Below, piece after piece: positions 25,051-33,341 of a stretch of DNA of 64,000 bases (positions are counted from its first letter, which is position 1; the number at the start of each line of letters is the position of its first letter). The notes beneath the pieces were generated by a model. The model saw only the letters and a list, made by a program, of their open reading frames with translations, ran no database searches and was not told the origin of the DNA. Source of the DNA: Verrucomicrobiales bacterium (lineage in GTDB: Bacteria; Verrucomicrobiota; Verrucomicrobiia; Limisphaerales; CAIMTB01). Location: assembly GCA_016795425.1 (NCBI GenBank), contig JAEUHG010000265.1, forward strand, positions 1 through 64,000. Direction: 5' to 3'. Both the position numbers and the translations under genes were made by a program.

Positions 25051-25759
25051 GATATTTCCTCCGCGTGGATTCGGGCTCCCATTGTTTACCGCTCAATCGC
25101 CCAATCTCCCGCATGATTTCTCCGTGCCACACACGCACTTCCTCCCGGCTCGGCTCCACCTTTGGCCCGACCGGTAGCAACGGCGCCCCAATGACGACTT
25201 CCATCGGCGTCCGGTCCTGCACAGGCCGGTCCGAGGGATGCCCCGGAAATCGCACTCCCACGGGAACGACCGGACATCCCGTTCCCAACGACAGCTTCGC
25301 GGCACCATCAAAGCCTCGTAGCAGACGGGTCGGGTGCCGGTTGGTGGTCCCTTCCGGAAAAATCCCAACCGAACGCCCCGCACCGATCGCTCGCGCCGCC
25401 CGCTCGAACGCTGGACCATGCCGGGCAAACCAGGGCTTGAACACATTCAGAAACGCCGGCTTGGCCGCCTTTCGGACCAGCAGAATGGACTCCCCTTCCC
25501 GCATGATCGTCGCAATCCCGGGAATCAGCGCAAAATTCCAGTCAGCAATGAACGACACCAGCTTTCCTCGCCGATGGTAAGCGAAGAGAATCGGCAGCAG
25601 CAACGCCTCGAGACGGGTGGTGTGATTCATCACCATCACGAACGGATCTTTCTCCGGCGCAACGTGCTCCAAACCCTCGATCCGCACCACGTCGCGGCCG
25701 AACAGGCTCAGCATTGACCGCATGATGAACCGCTGCCGCCTACGCGGAAGCAATGGCAT
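25037..25759 (-). CDS. Lysophospholipid acyltransferase (PlsC family)
   Basis: 240 residues. The acyltransferase motif I reads NHTTRLE, with His46 and Glu51: the usual Asp of HX4D is replaced by Glu. Motif III, GIFPEGTTNRHPTRLL, is intact (FPEGT at 134-138). It transfers acyl chains to a hydroxyl, such as lysophosphatidate or a lyso-amino-acid lipid. ATG 25759 was chosen. An open frame runs a further 96 codons upstream to 26047, but its sequence is low-complexity and Arg/Pro-rich, without homology. It is transcribed just ahead of the FeeM-like gene with a 14-bp overlap, so the two products are likely made together. Confidence 0.85.
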   Translation of the reverse strand: MPLLPRRRQRFIMRSMLSLFGRDVVRIEGLEHVAPEKDPFVMVMNHTTRLEALLLPILFAYHRRGKLVSFIADWNFALIPGIATIMREGESILLVRKAAKPAFLNVFKPWFARHGPAFERAARAIGAGRSVGIFPEGTTNRHPTRLLRGFDGAAKLSLGTGCPVVPVGVRFPGHPSDRPVQDRTPMEVVIGAPLLPVGPKVEPSREEVRVWHGEIMREIGRLSGKQWEPESTRRKYHGLV

Positions 25760-26111
25760 CGGCTTGCCCCAAATCTCCTTCCAACCTTGTGGGCCAGAAG
25801 CGCTTCTCAAGGTCGGCGCCGCCTCCGAACCGGGATGCCCGCGGCCCCCGGAAGCCCGTCGACCTACCGCAGTGGGCACGACGGGAGAAGGCCGTCCGGC
25901 TGGTGCTGCCGCGGAGTCCGGGACGGCTCGACTCGAACGTGTGTTGGTGGTGGATGCACTCAACAAACTCGGCGCCGAGGGAATCAGAAGCCGCGCCGGC
26001 ATAGCAAGGCGGGAGTTCCTGCCGGAAAAACCCCTTGCGACCCCCAAAGGAGGTCTCTAGGTTGCGCTCCCCTTGGCCGGCGCCTCTCGCCCTGGCCAAC
26101 GGCCACCTCGC

Positions 26112-26186
26112 GGGTTGGTAGCTCAGTGGTAGAGCAGCGGCCTTTTAAGCCGTTGGCCGTGGGTTCGAGTCCCACCCAACCCACCA
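26112..26186 (+). tRNA. tRNA-Lys (anticodon UUU)
   Basis: A 75-nt cloverleaf including the encoded 3' CCA. The acceptor stem GGGTTGG/CCAACCC is perfect, the D loop is GCTCAGTGGTAGAGC, the anticodon loop is CTTTTAA with anticodon TTT, and the T arm is GTGGG-TTCGAGT-CCCAC. Encoded CCA and a perfect acceptor stem argue for a functional gene. Confidence 0.97.
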
Positions 26187-26259
26187 CTTCCCCAGGCAAT
26201 CCTTCGTCACCCAAACCGCCGAACGGGCCAATCCAGGGCGCCTCCTCCACCAAGCCCAA

Positions 26260-26283
26260 GGGGCCGGAATGAATTCCGACCCC
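26260..26283. terminator. Stem-loop between tRNA-Lys and the stress gene
   Basis: GGGG-C-CGGAAT and ATTCCG-A-CCCC with a 2-nt loop; one central mismatch and no T run. It lies between the tRNA (+) and the convergent stress gene (-). Confidence 0.4.
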
Positions 26284-26318
26284 TCTCGACCTTCGCTTAA
26301 GCCCGTCAGAATCCGGCA

Positions 26319-26909
26319 TCACGAATTCCCGTAACCCGTGGTACTCTGCGGGACCGAACGACGCGACGAAGGTGTCGCTGGCTCATTGCCGCCCGTTCCC
26401 GCCTCCCCGGCGGTGGCGATGTCCTTCGCACCGGCATCCGTGAAGATTCGCTTCGCCCTGTCGATCTCCGTGGAGTTCTCGGTGTGAACCGAGATCAGAA
26501 TACCCCCCTCCCGAACTCGGCCTTCATACCGCTTGGCTTCGAACTCCGGAATGCCCATGCCGATGAGAGCACCGGCGATCCCTCCCAAGGCCGCCCCCAT
26601 CGCGACTCCTCCCAAGGCCGCCATGATCGGACCCGCGGCAACGAAGGGTCCCACGCCAGGTATCGCGAGGGCGCCTATCCCCACCAACCAGCCCAGAGCG
26701 CCGCCCACGGCACCGCCCGTGCCCGCACCCGCCACCGCACCCTCGGGAGCCTTGGTATTCTTCTCGTGCGCAAACTCACGGGTCGTCGATTTATCGGGGA
26801 ACAGGACAGAGATGTCGTTGCTCGAGAAGCCAGATTCCCGGAGCCGATCAACAATCTCACCGGCCTGGGTCATCGTGCTGGCAATACAGAATACGGATTT
26901 GAGGGACAT
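26319..26909 (-). CDS. Heat-induced stress protein YflT-like, glycine-rich membrane-associated
   Basis: 196 residues. The N-terminal segment (SVFCIASTMTQAGEIVDRLRESGFSSNDISVLF) and the C-terminal GGILISVHTENSTEIDRAKRIF flank a long Gly/Ala-rich hydrophobic core (about 55-120) that could form glycine-zipper membrane hairpins. This layout is that of the YflT/'general stress protein 17M' class. The ATG is supported by AGAAAGGAATTCT just upstream. It forms a minus-strand stress group with the PRC/BON protein and CsbD; regulation is probably by general stress, but no specific promoter was recognised. Confidence 0.75.
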   Translation of the reverse strand: MSLKSVFCIASTMTQAGEIVDRLRESGFSSNDISVLFPDKSTTREFAHEKNTKAPEGAVAGAGTGGAVGGALGWLVGIGALAIPGVGPFVAAGPIMAALGGVAMGAALGGIAGALIGMGIPEFEAKRYEGRVREGGILISVHTENSTEIDRAKRIFTDAGAKDIATAGEAGTGGNEPATPSSRRSVPQSTTGYGNS

Positions 26910-26965
26910 AGAATTCCTTTCTTGTTCGTTGATGCTGTTTGTGGATAACCCACTCACTCTGTTCT

Positions 26966-28162
26966 CTATTTCGTCTCGGTAATGACCTCGAGTTCGTTGT
27001 TCACTTGTTCGACGCCGGCGACACCGTTGGCGATGCTTTCGATCCGTTCCTTCTCCCTCATCGCTTGGACCGGGCCGCGCAGCGTCACACGTCCGTTGAC
27101 GGTGATGACCTTGATGTTCTTTGCCGCCACCGAGAGGCCTTCTTCACGGTTGATCTTTCGCCGAATCTCGGCGGTGATCTTGATATCCGACTCACTGTTG
27201 CCCTGATCCAGAGGGGTCAGACTGGATGACTTGCGATCTCGGAGATTACGTTGCGAATTGTCGGCGGCGACGCGCGTCTCAAAGTAGGGTTTGACGCCGT
27301 AGGCTCGATAGACCTCGCCCACCTGGTCCGCGGAGTTCTGCTGCGACCAATCGGCATCCTTGAATCGAGGCGCCGATTGCACCACCTCCCGGCCAGCCTG
27401 AAGCACGAGCGTCCCACGATCCGCACCATACCGAAACACTGACGGCGGGACGGCACTCAGTTCATCCCCGATGCCCAGAAATCCTCCCGTCGAAACGACA
27501 ACCTGGATGACCCGACCTGCGCCGAGGTCGACGACCAGGTCTTCGACCTTTCCGACTTTGTCACCGGTTAAGCTGTTCACCTGCATCCCGATCAACCGGG
27601 ACGCCCGTTCGACGTAGCGTGGCGATTCCGAAACACCCTTTCCGCCCGCACGGTGATCACGGTCCAAGGTGGATGCCTGTCCCGCGGAACCGCCGGCAAA
27701 ATGACGTCGCCTGGCCTCAATCGAGGTCTGCTCGGTGCCTTCCGCCCACTGGTCGAGGTCGAAGTCCGGAGCGCTTTTCAGTTTCTCGAGATCAGTGCTC
27801 ACCTTCACCCCGCTCTCACTCCGACTTGCCAAGTCCGGGGGCAACGCCGTGAGTTTCTCCCCGACTCCGATGACCCCACCGGCAACGACGACCACCTCGA
27901 GCACGCGGCCTGCCTCGAGGTCGACCGCCAGGTCCTTGACTTTCCCCAACTTCTCGCCGCCCGGATCCACCAACGACGAAGCGATAAGCTGGCTCGCCCG
28001 CTCAAGCGTTCCAAGTTGCGACCGAGAAAGTGGGTCGCGGCGGGTGGACGGCAGTTCGGTCGCATTTCGGCGCTGGGTGTTGGTGGTTTCGTCGGCGGCC
28101 GAAACCGCAAGAGCGGAAGCGCTCACGGCAAGGGCAAGGATGATGGGATTGGTAATATTCAT
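26966..28162 (-). CDS. Exported protein with two PRC-barrel domains and a BON domain
   Basis: 398 residues. Signal peptide (about 1-23, ending AVSAADE). Two PRC-barrel-like units repeat: GEKLGKVKDLAVDLEAGRVLEVVV near residues 67-90 and GDKVGKVEDLVVDLGAGRVIQVVV near 200-222, each followed by a G(V/I)GxxLxAxPP loop. The C-terminus is a BON domain (ITAEIRRKINREEGLSVAAKNIKV ... GVEQVNNELEVI) as in OsmY, associated with osmotic and envelope stress and membrane binding. Its neighbours YflT-like and CsbD support a stress role. The second PRC unit is followed by a region without recognised homology. Confidence 0.85.
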   Translation of the reverse strand: MNITNPIILALAVSASALAVSAADETTNTQRRNATELPSTRRDPLSRSQLGTLERASQLIASSLVDPGGEKLGKVKDLAVDLEAGRVLEVVVVAGGVIGVGEKLTALPPDLASRSESGVKVSTDLEKLKSAPDFDLDQWAEGTEQTSIEARRRHFAGGSAGQASTLDRDHRAGGKGVSESPRYVERASRLIGMQVNSLTGDKVGKVEDLVVDLGAGRVIQVVVSTGGFLGIGDELSAVPPSVFRYGADRGTLVLQAGREVVQSAPRFKDADWSQQNSADQVGEVYRAYGVKPYFETRVAADNSQRNLRDRKSSSLTPLDQGNSESDIKITAEIRRKINREEGLSVAAKNIKVITVNGRVTLRGPVQAMREKERIESIANGVAGVEQVNNELEVITETK

Positions 28163-28282
28163 GACCACTCGCTTCGGTTGATAGAATGTTTGCAGGGGTA
28201 CGCTGCCGGTCATTCGGTCGGAGCCGGACTTCGGATGATGTCCTGCGTCCTTAAAAGACGGGCAGCAGATGATTCGGCTGAG

Positions 28283-28480
28283 TTAGTGACAGCCACAGGT
28301 GTCCCGGACATACTTCTCGACGTTCTCCCTGGTTTCGCCGGTCCGCTTTTGGATACGGCCCAGGAGTTCATCTTCCTTGCCTTGGACATATTGCAGATCG
28401 TCGTCAGTGAGTTGTGCCCACTTCTGCTTCAGTTTTCCTTTGGCAATGTTCCAGTCGCCCTTGATCGTAAGTTTGTTCAT
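28283..28480 (-). CDS. CsbD family stress protein
   Basis: 65 residues, typical for CsbD (MNKLTIKGDWNIAKGKLKQK, then LTDDDLQYVQGKEDELLGRIQKRTGETRE). CsbD proteins are abundant small stress-response proteins controlled by sigma-B in Bacillus and of unknown mechanism. The C-terminal CGCH is not usual for the family. ATG 28480 was chosen; a longer frame to 28717 has no homology. It is first in the minus-strand stress group. Confidence 0.9.
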   Translation of the reverse strand: MNKLTIKGDWNIAKGKLKQKWAQLTDDDLQYVQGKEDELLGRIQKRTGETRENVEKYVRDTCGCH

Positions 28481-28963
28481 GGTGTTTTTGGTTGATTGGT
28501 TTGGTTCGAGGGCAGGAAACAGCCATCCGCTCCTGACCCAACAATTGACCGTTTCTAAAAGCAGTTGACGTGCCATTCCCCATATCATCCGTTTCACCCC
28601 TAGAACCGACCGTTCGTTCGCTAACGGCGCGGCGCGGCCCTCCTGATTCGTGAAATCTGCAACGCATTCCCATGCAGTTTGCGAAGGAAGCAGCCCAAGT
28701 GCGGACGCCCCGGGCATCTCGCGAGTCTTCCGAGGCGCCCCGCTTCACCCACCCCGTGCGAAGCAGGTTCCCGGTCGCGATACGATGGCGTACAAGTCGC
28801 GCCGTACCCGGATCGGATGGCGACAGGTCGACCGGAAATCCGAGCCCCACCCGTCAGCGTCGAATCCGGACCCGTTGAGGTCTCCCCAAGCGGCCGGGAC
28901 GTTGGGTTTCACCCCTTGATCTTGCTCATTGATTCGTCCCGCCTTCTGTCGCACGCTGGCCCC
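28481..28963. other. Intergenic region between divergent csbD and DUF2007 genes
   Basis: 483 bp that must hold divergent promoters. I see no tandem repeats, RNA genes or clear terminators. Short open frames on the plus strand (for example 28650-28919) have no homology and poor start contexts. Confidence 0.4.
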
Positions 28964-29188
28964 GTGGAATTAGAAACAGTGTTCAAAACACTTAATGCCA
29001 CGGAAGCACAGCTTATCCGCTCCCGATTGGAAGCGGCGGGGCTGGAACCCGAGGTCGATCCCGAGATCGATCCCCTGTCGATCGAGGGTTTTACCCTCCC
29101 GGCCGGTGGTATTCAGATCAAAGTTCCCACCGCTCAGGCGACGGATGCCCGGGCGATTCTGGCTGCCAGCGAAGAAGGTCACGAATGA
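28964..29188 (+). CDS. DUF2007-domain small protein
   Basis: 74 residues with a GTG start (MELETVFKTLNATEAQLIRS). The N-terminal 'hhxTxxxxEAxLIRSRLEAAGLEP' pattern and the C-terminal IQIKVPTAQATDARAIL fit the ferredoxin-like DUF2007 (putative signal-transducing protein) fold. Its stop overlaps the next ATG as ATGA, so translation of the FAD oxidoreductase is probably coupled to it. The frame is open for 95 more codons upstream, but homology begins at the GTG. Confidence 0.82.
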   Translation: MELETVFKTLNATEAQLIRSRLEAAGLEPEVDPEIDPLSIEGFTLPAGGIQIKVPTAQATDARAILAASEEGHE

Positions 29189-30567
29189 GGCCGGTGCGGG
29201 CCGCGGCCGCCCTTAAACGATTGGCCGCCAGCCTGCCCGAAGGGGAACTGCGATTCGACGAAGCCACCCGCACAGCCCACGCGGGAGACAAATGGTTTGC
29301 GTCCGCGCTGCCCGACGCCGTCGCGATCCCGGCTACGACAAAATCGGTTGCCCGGATCCTGTCCTTCGCCCATCACCACCGACTTCCCATCACCCCGCGG
29401 GGTGCCGGCCACGGCTATGTCGGGGGATGCGTCCCGATCCGAGGTGGCCTCGTTCTTGCCCTCGATCAACTCAACCGAATCAAGGAAATCAGCGCCGCTG
29501 ATTTTGTCGCGGTCGTCGAGCCCGGCGTTCGCACCCTCGCCCTCCAGATGGCGGTCGAGAAGCAGGGCCTCTTTTATCCGCCCGATCCCGCCAGCCGGGC
29601 GGATTGCAGCCTGGGTGGCAACATCGCAACCAACGCGGGAGGGCCCCGGTGTCTCAAGTACGGTGTCACGAGGGACTATGTGCTGGGTTTGGAGGTTGTT
29701 CTTGCCGACGGCCGGATCCTGCGCCTCGGAAGTCGAACCCATAAGAACAAGACCGGATTCGAGCTCGCACGGATGTTCGTGGGCAGCGAGGGCCTGTTGG
29801 GGGTGGTGACCGAAGCAACCCTAAAACTCCTGCCACGCCCACCGTGGCGCGCCTGTCTGGCCACCGGTCTGCCCACCATGGCCGCCGCCGCCGCCACCAT
29901 TCGCAAGATCTTCGCCTCCGGGTTTTTACCGTGCGCCGTCGAGGTGGCCGATCGCTTTACATTGAAGGCCGCGCGCCAGCGCACGGGGGATCGGCGCCTG
30001 GAAGGCTGTGGCGCGGTGCTGATTGTTGAATTGGACGGACATGAGGCATCGGTTCGGGGCGAGTTGAAGGCTTTGGATCGGTTGCTAAAGGAGGCGAAAC
30101 CTCGATTCGTTCAACGGGCCTACGGTCCAGAAAACACTGAGAGACTCTGGCAATTGCGGCGGGAATTCTCGTATGCTTTGCGCGACACGGGCCTCACCAA
30201 GATGAATGAGGACGTGGTGGTGCCGCGGGGCCGCCTGGAAGATCTCTTCCGATTGGGGTCGCGGATCCAACGGCGCCACGGCTTCCCTGTGGCGTGCTTC
30301 GGGCACGCGGGCGACGGGAACATCCACGTGAACATCATGGTGGATGAGTCCCGCCCCGGCTACGCGCGCCGCCGCGATGCGGCACTGGATGAACTCTTCT
30401 CCGGTGTCCTGGCTTTAGGGGGGGTCATCACCGGCGAACACGGCATCGGGCTCGCCAAAAAACCCTGGTGGCGCGACGCCGTTCCTTCCGAGGTGCGCGC
30501 GCTACACGCCACCTTAAAACAGGCACTTGACCCCAACGGCGTTCTCAACCCCGGGAAGTTTGTATAA
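29185..30567 (+). CDS. GlcD/D-lactate dehydrogenase-like FAD-linked oxidoreductase
   Basis: 460 residues. An FAD-binding type 4 (PCMH) domain occupies the N-terminal half: ITPRGAGHGYVGG, PDPASRADCSLGGNIATNAGG and FVGSEGLLGVVTEATLKLLP. The C-terminal FAD-linked oxidase domain shows CFGHAGDGNIHVNI and GEHGIGLAKKPWW with the metal/substrate His residues. These features define the glycolate oxidase GlcD / D-lactate dehydrogenase family, oxidising 2-hydroxy acids. No GlcE/GlcF or Fe-S partner lies nearby, so it is probably a single-subunit D-2-hydroxyacid dehydrogenase. Its ATG overlaps the DUF2007 stop. Confidence 0.92.
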   Translation: MRPVRAAAALKRLAASLPEGELRFDEATRTAHAGDKWFASALPDAVAIPATTKSVARILSFAHHHRLPITPRGAGHGYVGGCVPIRGGLVLALDQLNRIKEISAADFVAVVEPGVRTLALQMAVEKQGLFYPPDPASRADCSLGGNIATNAGGPRCLKYGVTRDYVLGLEVVLADGRILRLGSRTHKNKTGFELARMFVGSEGLLGVVTEATLKLLPRPPWRACLATGLPTMAAAAATIRKIFASGFLPCAVEVADRFTLKAARQRTGDRRLEGCGAVLIVELDGHEASVRGELKALDRLLKEAKPRFVQRAYGPENTERLWQLRREFSYALRDTGLTKMNEDVVVPRGRLEDLFRLGSRIQRRHGFPVACFGHAGDGNIHVNIMVDESRPGYARRRDAALDELFSGVLALGGVITGEHGIGLAKKPWWRDAVPSEVRALHATLKQALDPNGVLNPGKFV

Positions 30568-30577
30568 AGGATGTGGG

Positions 30578-31222
30578 ATGAAGAAAGGGACGATGGCACA
30601 AAGTCGTAAACGCGGCGCCAAGGCGACCACGGCGGCCTCGGTGGATTCCTCCGGAATGGTCGGCGCGGGCATCACCGAAGCCGCCGTGCGCAAAGCCACC
30701 GGCAAAGGCTGGGGCGAATGGTTCAACCTCCTCGATGAAGCCGACGCACGCGAATTAACGCATCACCAAATCATGGAGGTCATCGGCCGCTATGAGGCCG
30801 GGGAATGGTGGCAGCAGATGATCACCGTGGCCTATGAACAGGCCCGCGGACTCCGCCTCCGCCACCCCAAAGATGATGGTTTCTCCGCCTCTGCCAGCAA
30901 AGCCATCAACGCCGGCGTGACCCGCGTCTATGGCGCCTGGACGGAGGACTCGATGCGCTGCGGCTGGCTCGATGCCACCGGCTGGCACATCCGCAAAGCA
31001 ACGCCCTGCAAATCCCTGCGCGCCACCTGGAAGGACGGCAAGACCCACGTCGAAGTTCACCTCTGGCCCCGCGGCGTCGGACGTACCTTGGTTCAGGTGG
31101 AACACTCGAAACTCGTATCATTCGACGACGTTTCCCGCTTCAAAGCGTTCTGGGGTGTCGCGCTCGAACGACTCCGCGAATACTTGGAATCGGCCGACCA
31201 ACCCCATTCTCTCGCCGCCTAG
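30578..31222 (+). CDS. DUF4287-like / SRPBCC-domain protein
   Basis: 214 residues. The N-terminal half (AAVRKATGKGWGEWFNLLDEADARELTHHQIMEVIGR, then WWQQMITVAYEQARGLR) resembles the DUF4287 helical domain. The C-terminal half (STRVYGAWTED-type WRKA strands, KSLRATWKDGKTHVEVHLWP, VQVEHSKLVSFDDVSRFKAFW) resembles the AHSA1/START-like (SRPBCC) fold. Function unknown; possibly ligand binding. ATG 30578 follows AAGGATGTGGG. It lies 10 bp after the oxidoreductase gene, so the two are probably co-transcribed. Confidence 0.75.
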   Translation: MKKGTMAQSRKRGAKATTAASVDSSGMVGAGITEAAVRKATGKGWGEWFNLLDEADARELTHHQIMEVIGRYEAGEWWQQMITVAYEQARGLRLRHPKDDGFSASASKAINAGVTRVYGAWTEDSMRCGWLDATGWHIRKATPCKSLRATWKDGKTHVEVHLWPRGVGRTLVQVEHSKLVSFDDVSRFKAFWGVALERLREYLESADQPHSLAA

Positions 31223-31309
31223 ACGCGGACGTGCCCATCCCCAGGTCTCGTCCCCGCGTCGGCGCCCTGACCCCAATGACCGCCCATTGAGGCCCACCGC
31301 GACCGACGC

Positions 31310-32371
31310 GTGAATCCAACCCCGGAGGCAAACCGTGGCCGCCGTGCGCGAACCTTGGCTCAGGTCATCCTGACCCTGCTCGGCTGTGCCGGCTTGGTCT
31401 GGTTCGCGTTGCAGGTCGACTGGTCCGCCACCCGCGATTTGCTGCTTCGCCTCGGCGGGTGGCTGTTCCTTCTTCCCGTTCCGTATTTGCTGGTGTACCT
31501 CGCCGACACCACCGGTTGGCTCCAGACGTTCCACACCCGCCCCGCCGTCCCCTGGCTTCGCCTGTTCCGCATCCGATGGGCGGGTGAAGCCGTGAACAAC
31601 GTCATCCCTTCCGCCTACATCGGTGGCGAAGCCCTGAAAGTACTCATGCTCCGCCGACACGGAGTGCCCGGTCCCGAAGGCACGACGGCCGCGGTGCTGT
31701 CCAAATCGCTCCAAAGTGTCGCGCAACTCCTTTTTCTCTCCTTGGCCTCGGTCGCGTTCCTTTCGCTGGGAACGGCGCCCCCCGGATTTGCCAAGGCGGT
31801 CGCCGCGGTGTTGATCGGCGGCATCACCGTGCTCACAGGATGGTTCCTGCTCCAGCGACTCGGTCTTTTTACCACGCTGGTCCGCCTGATCCGCCGGTTG
31901 CGCCTCAACCCCGGTCGCTGGCTGCCCAAGGCCGAACACCTGCGCGAAGTCGACGAGGGCATTCGTCGCTTTCATTCGCGTTACCCGGGAAGATTCTTTG
32001 GTTCCATCACCGCCTACCTTGCCGGTTGGGTGCTGGACGCCTCGGAAATCTACCTCGTGGGGCAGTTGTTGGACCTGCCGATCTCCTGGCGGCAAGCGAT
32101 TGCTGTCGAGGCCTTCACGGGAGTGGCAAAAGCGGTCGCCGTCCTTGTTCCAGGTGCCATTGGCATTCAGGAATCGAGCATCGTTTTTCTCTGTCGAATG
32201 GCGGGCGTCGCCGAACCCCTGGGCACCTTCTATGCCCTCCTGCGCCGCGCGCGCGAAGTGCTCTTCGCGGCCATCGGTTGGCAATTCCTGCTGCTGGAGC
32301 AAGTCTCCCCACGAGACCTCAAGGGCAACTCGGACACCCCCGGTGCCGGAACCCCGACGACCTTGCAGTAG
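31310..32371 (+). CDS. Flippase-like integral membrane protein (LPG-synthase TM-domain family)
   Basis: 353 residues with a GTG start. About eight hydrophobic helices and the family signatures RIRWAGEAVNNVIPSAYIGGEALK and GIQESSIVFLCRMAG identify the lysylphosphatidylglycerol-synthase transmembrane / UPF0104 flippase family. These proteins are predicted to flip lipid-linked molecules. The next gene encodes a sugar/choline-phosphate-type nucleotidyltransferase, a pairing that suggests modification of a lipid or surface glycan. The partner substrate is unknown. Confidence 0.85.
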   Translation: MNPTPEANRGRRARTLAQVILTLLGCAGLVWFALQVDWSATRDLLLRLGGWLFLLPVPYLLVYLADTTGWLQTFHTRPAVPWLRLFRIRWAGEAVNNVIPSAYIGGEALKVLMLRRHGVPGPEGTTAAVLSKSLQSVAQLLFLSLASVAFLSLGTAPPGFAKAVAAVLIGGITVLTGWFLLQRLGLFTTLVRLIRRLRLNPGRWLPKAEHLREVDEGIRRFHSRYPGRFFGSITAYLAGWVLDASEIYLVGQLLDLPISWRQAIAVEAFTGVAKAVAVLVPGAIGIQESSIVFLCRMAGVAEPLGTFYALLRRAREVLFAAIGWQFLLLEQVSPRDLKGNSDTPGAGTPTTLQ

Positions 32372-32534
32372 TCGGTGCCACCACAAGCTCCGACTCCGGA
32401 AGAATCCCAAATGATCCGGCCCTTTCGCACACGGGAAGCTTGCTTCGCCGCGGCTTAACGGCTTTGTTATGCCGCCGTTGCCGGAAGGTTACCGGACGGT
32501 TGGACTGAAGTTACAAGGTTGTTGCCCTCCCACG

Positions 32535-33308
32535 ATGACTGCCATCATTTACGCCGCAGGACGGGCCACCCGTCTGGGACCCGCTTATGCCCAGCGCCCA
32601 AAAATCATGATCGAGTTCGGAGGCCTGAGCCTGCTCGAACGTCACGTGATCTGCCTGGCCGATGTCGGCATCCAGCGCGTGGTGGTCGTCACCGGCCACT
32701 GCCGCGAAGCCATCGCCTCCGAACTTCCCCGAATCGCCCGCGAACATCGCGTCGAGGTTGTCGAATGTTTCAATCCGGATTTCGGCGAGGGAAGCGTGAT
32801 CAGCCTGGCCGTGTCGTTCCCGGAAATCGAAGCCTCCAAGGACGGCGTTCTCCTGATGGACGGCGATGTGCTGTACGATAGCCGCCTGCTCCGCAACCTC
32901 CTCGCCAGCAAACATCCGTCGGCGCTTTTGGTGGACTTCCATTACTCCACTGCGGACGACGATCCGGTCCTGGTCCCCATCACCAGGGAGCGGCCCTTTG
33001 AATTCCTCAAACGCTGGCGTGGCACGGCTGACAAAATGGGTGAGTCGGTTGGATTCTTCAAAGTCGCACCGCAGGACTTGGCCCTCCTGGCGGAGGAAAC
33101 CAGGGCCCGATCCGTCGGGCGCCGCCGCCTCGATTCAATGGACGAAGTCCTTCGTGCCCTGGTGAAAGCGGATCGATTCGGGTACGAGGACATCTCCGGT
33201 ATGCCCTGGACGGAGATCGACTTCCCGACCGATATCTCCTACGCCCGCGAGCACATTCTGCCTTCGCTGAACGATCTCCGACACGGAATCCTGCCGCGTC
33301 CACGCTAG
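32535..33308 (+). CDS. NTP transferase, phosphocholine cytidylyltransferase-like
   Basis: 257 residues. The N-terminal IIYAAGRATRLGPAYAQRPK loop is the nucleotide-binding signature of sugar/alkyl-phosphate nucleotidyltransferases. LLMDGDVLYD supplies the metal-binding Asp, and the C-terminal PWTEIDFPTDISYAREHILP matches the LicC/phosphocholine (or inositol/phosphonate) cytidylyltransferase group. It would activate a small phospho-alcohol with CTP. It stands 163 bp downstream of a flippase-like gene and upstream of a convergent deoC. The activated substrate cannot be deduced. Confidence 0.8.
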   Translation: MTAIIYAAGRATRLGPAYAQRPKIMIEFGGLSLLERHVICLADVGIQRVVVVTGHCREAIASELPRIAREHRVEVVECFNPDFGEGSVISLAVSFPEIEASKDGVLLMDGDVLYDSRLLRNLLASKHPSALLVDFHYSTADDDPVLVPITRERPFEFLKRWRGTADKMGESVGFFKVAPQDLALLAEETRARSVGRRRLDSMDEVLRALVKADRFGYEDISGMPWTEIDFPTDISYAREHILPSLNDLRHGILPRPR

Positions 33309-33341
33309 GATCCCGAGCGCCCGGGCCGGATGCCCGCCCAC

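Noticed and set aside
25760-26047. 96-residue N-terminal extension of the PlsC-like gene
   Set aside because: It has an Arg/Pro/Ser-rich low-complexity sequence without homology. The family N-terminus begins at ATG 25759.
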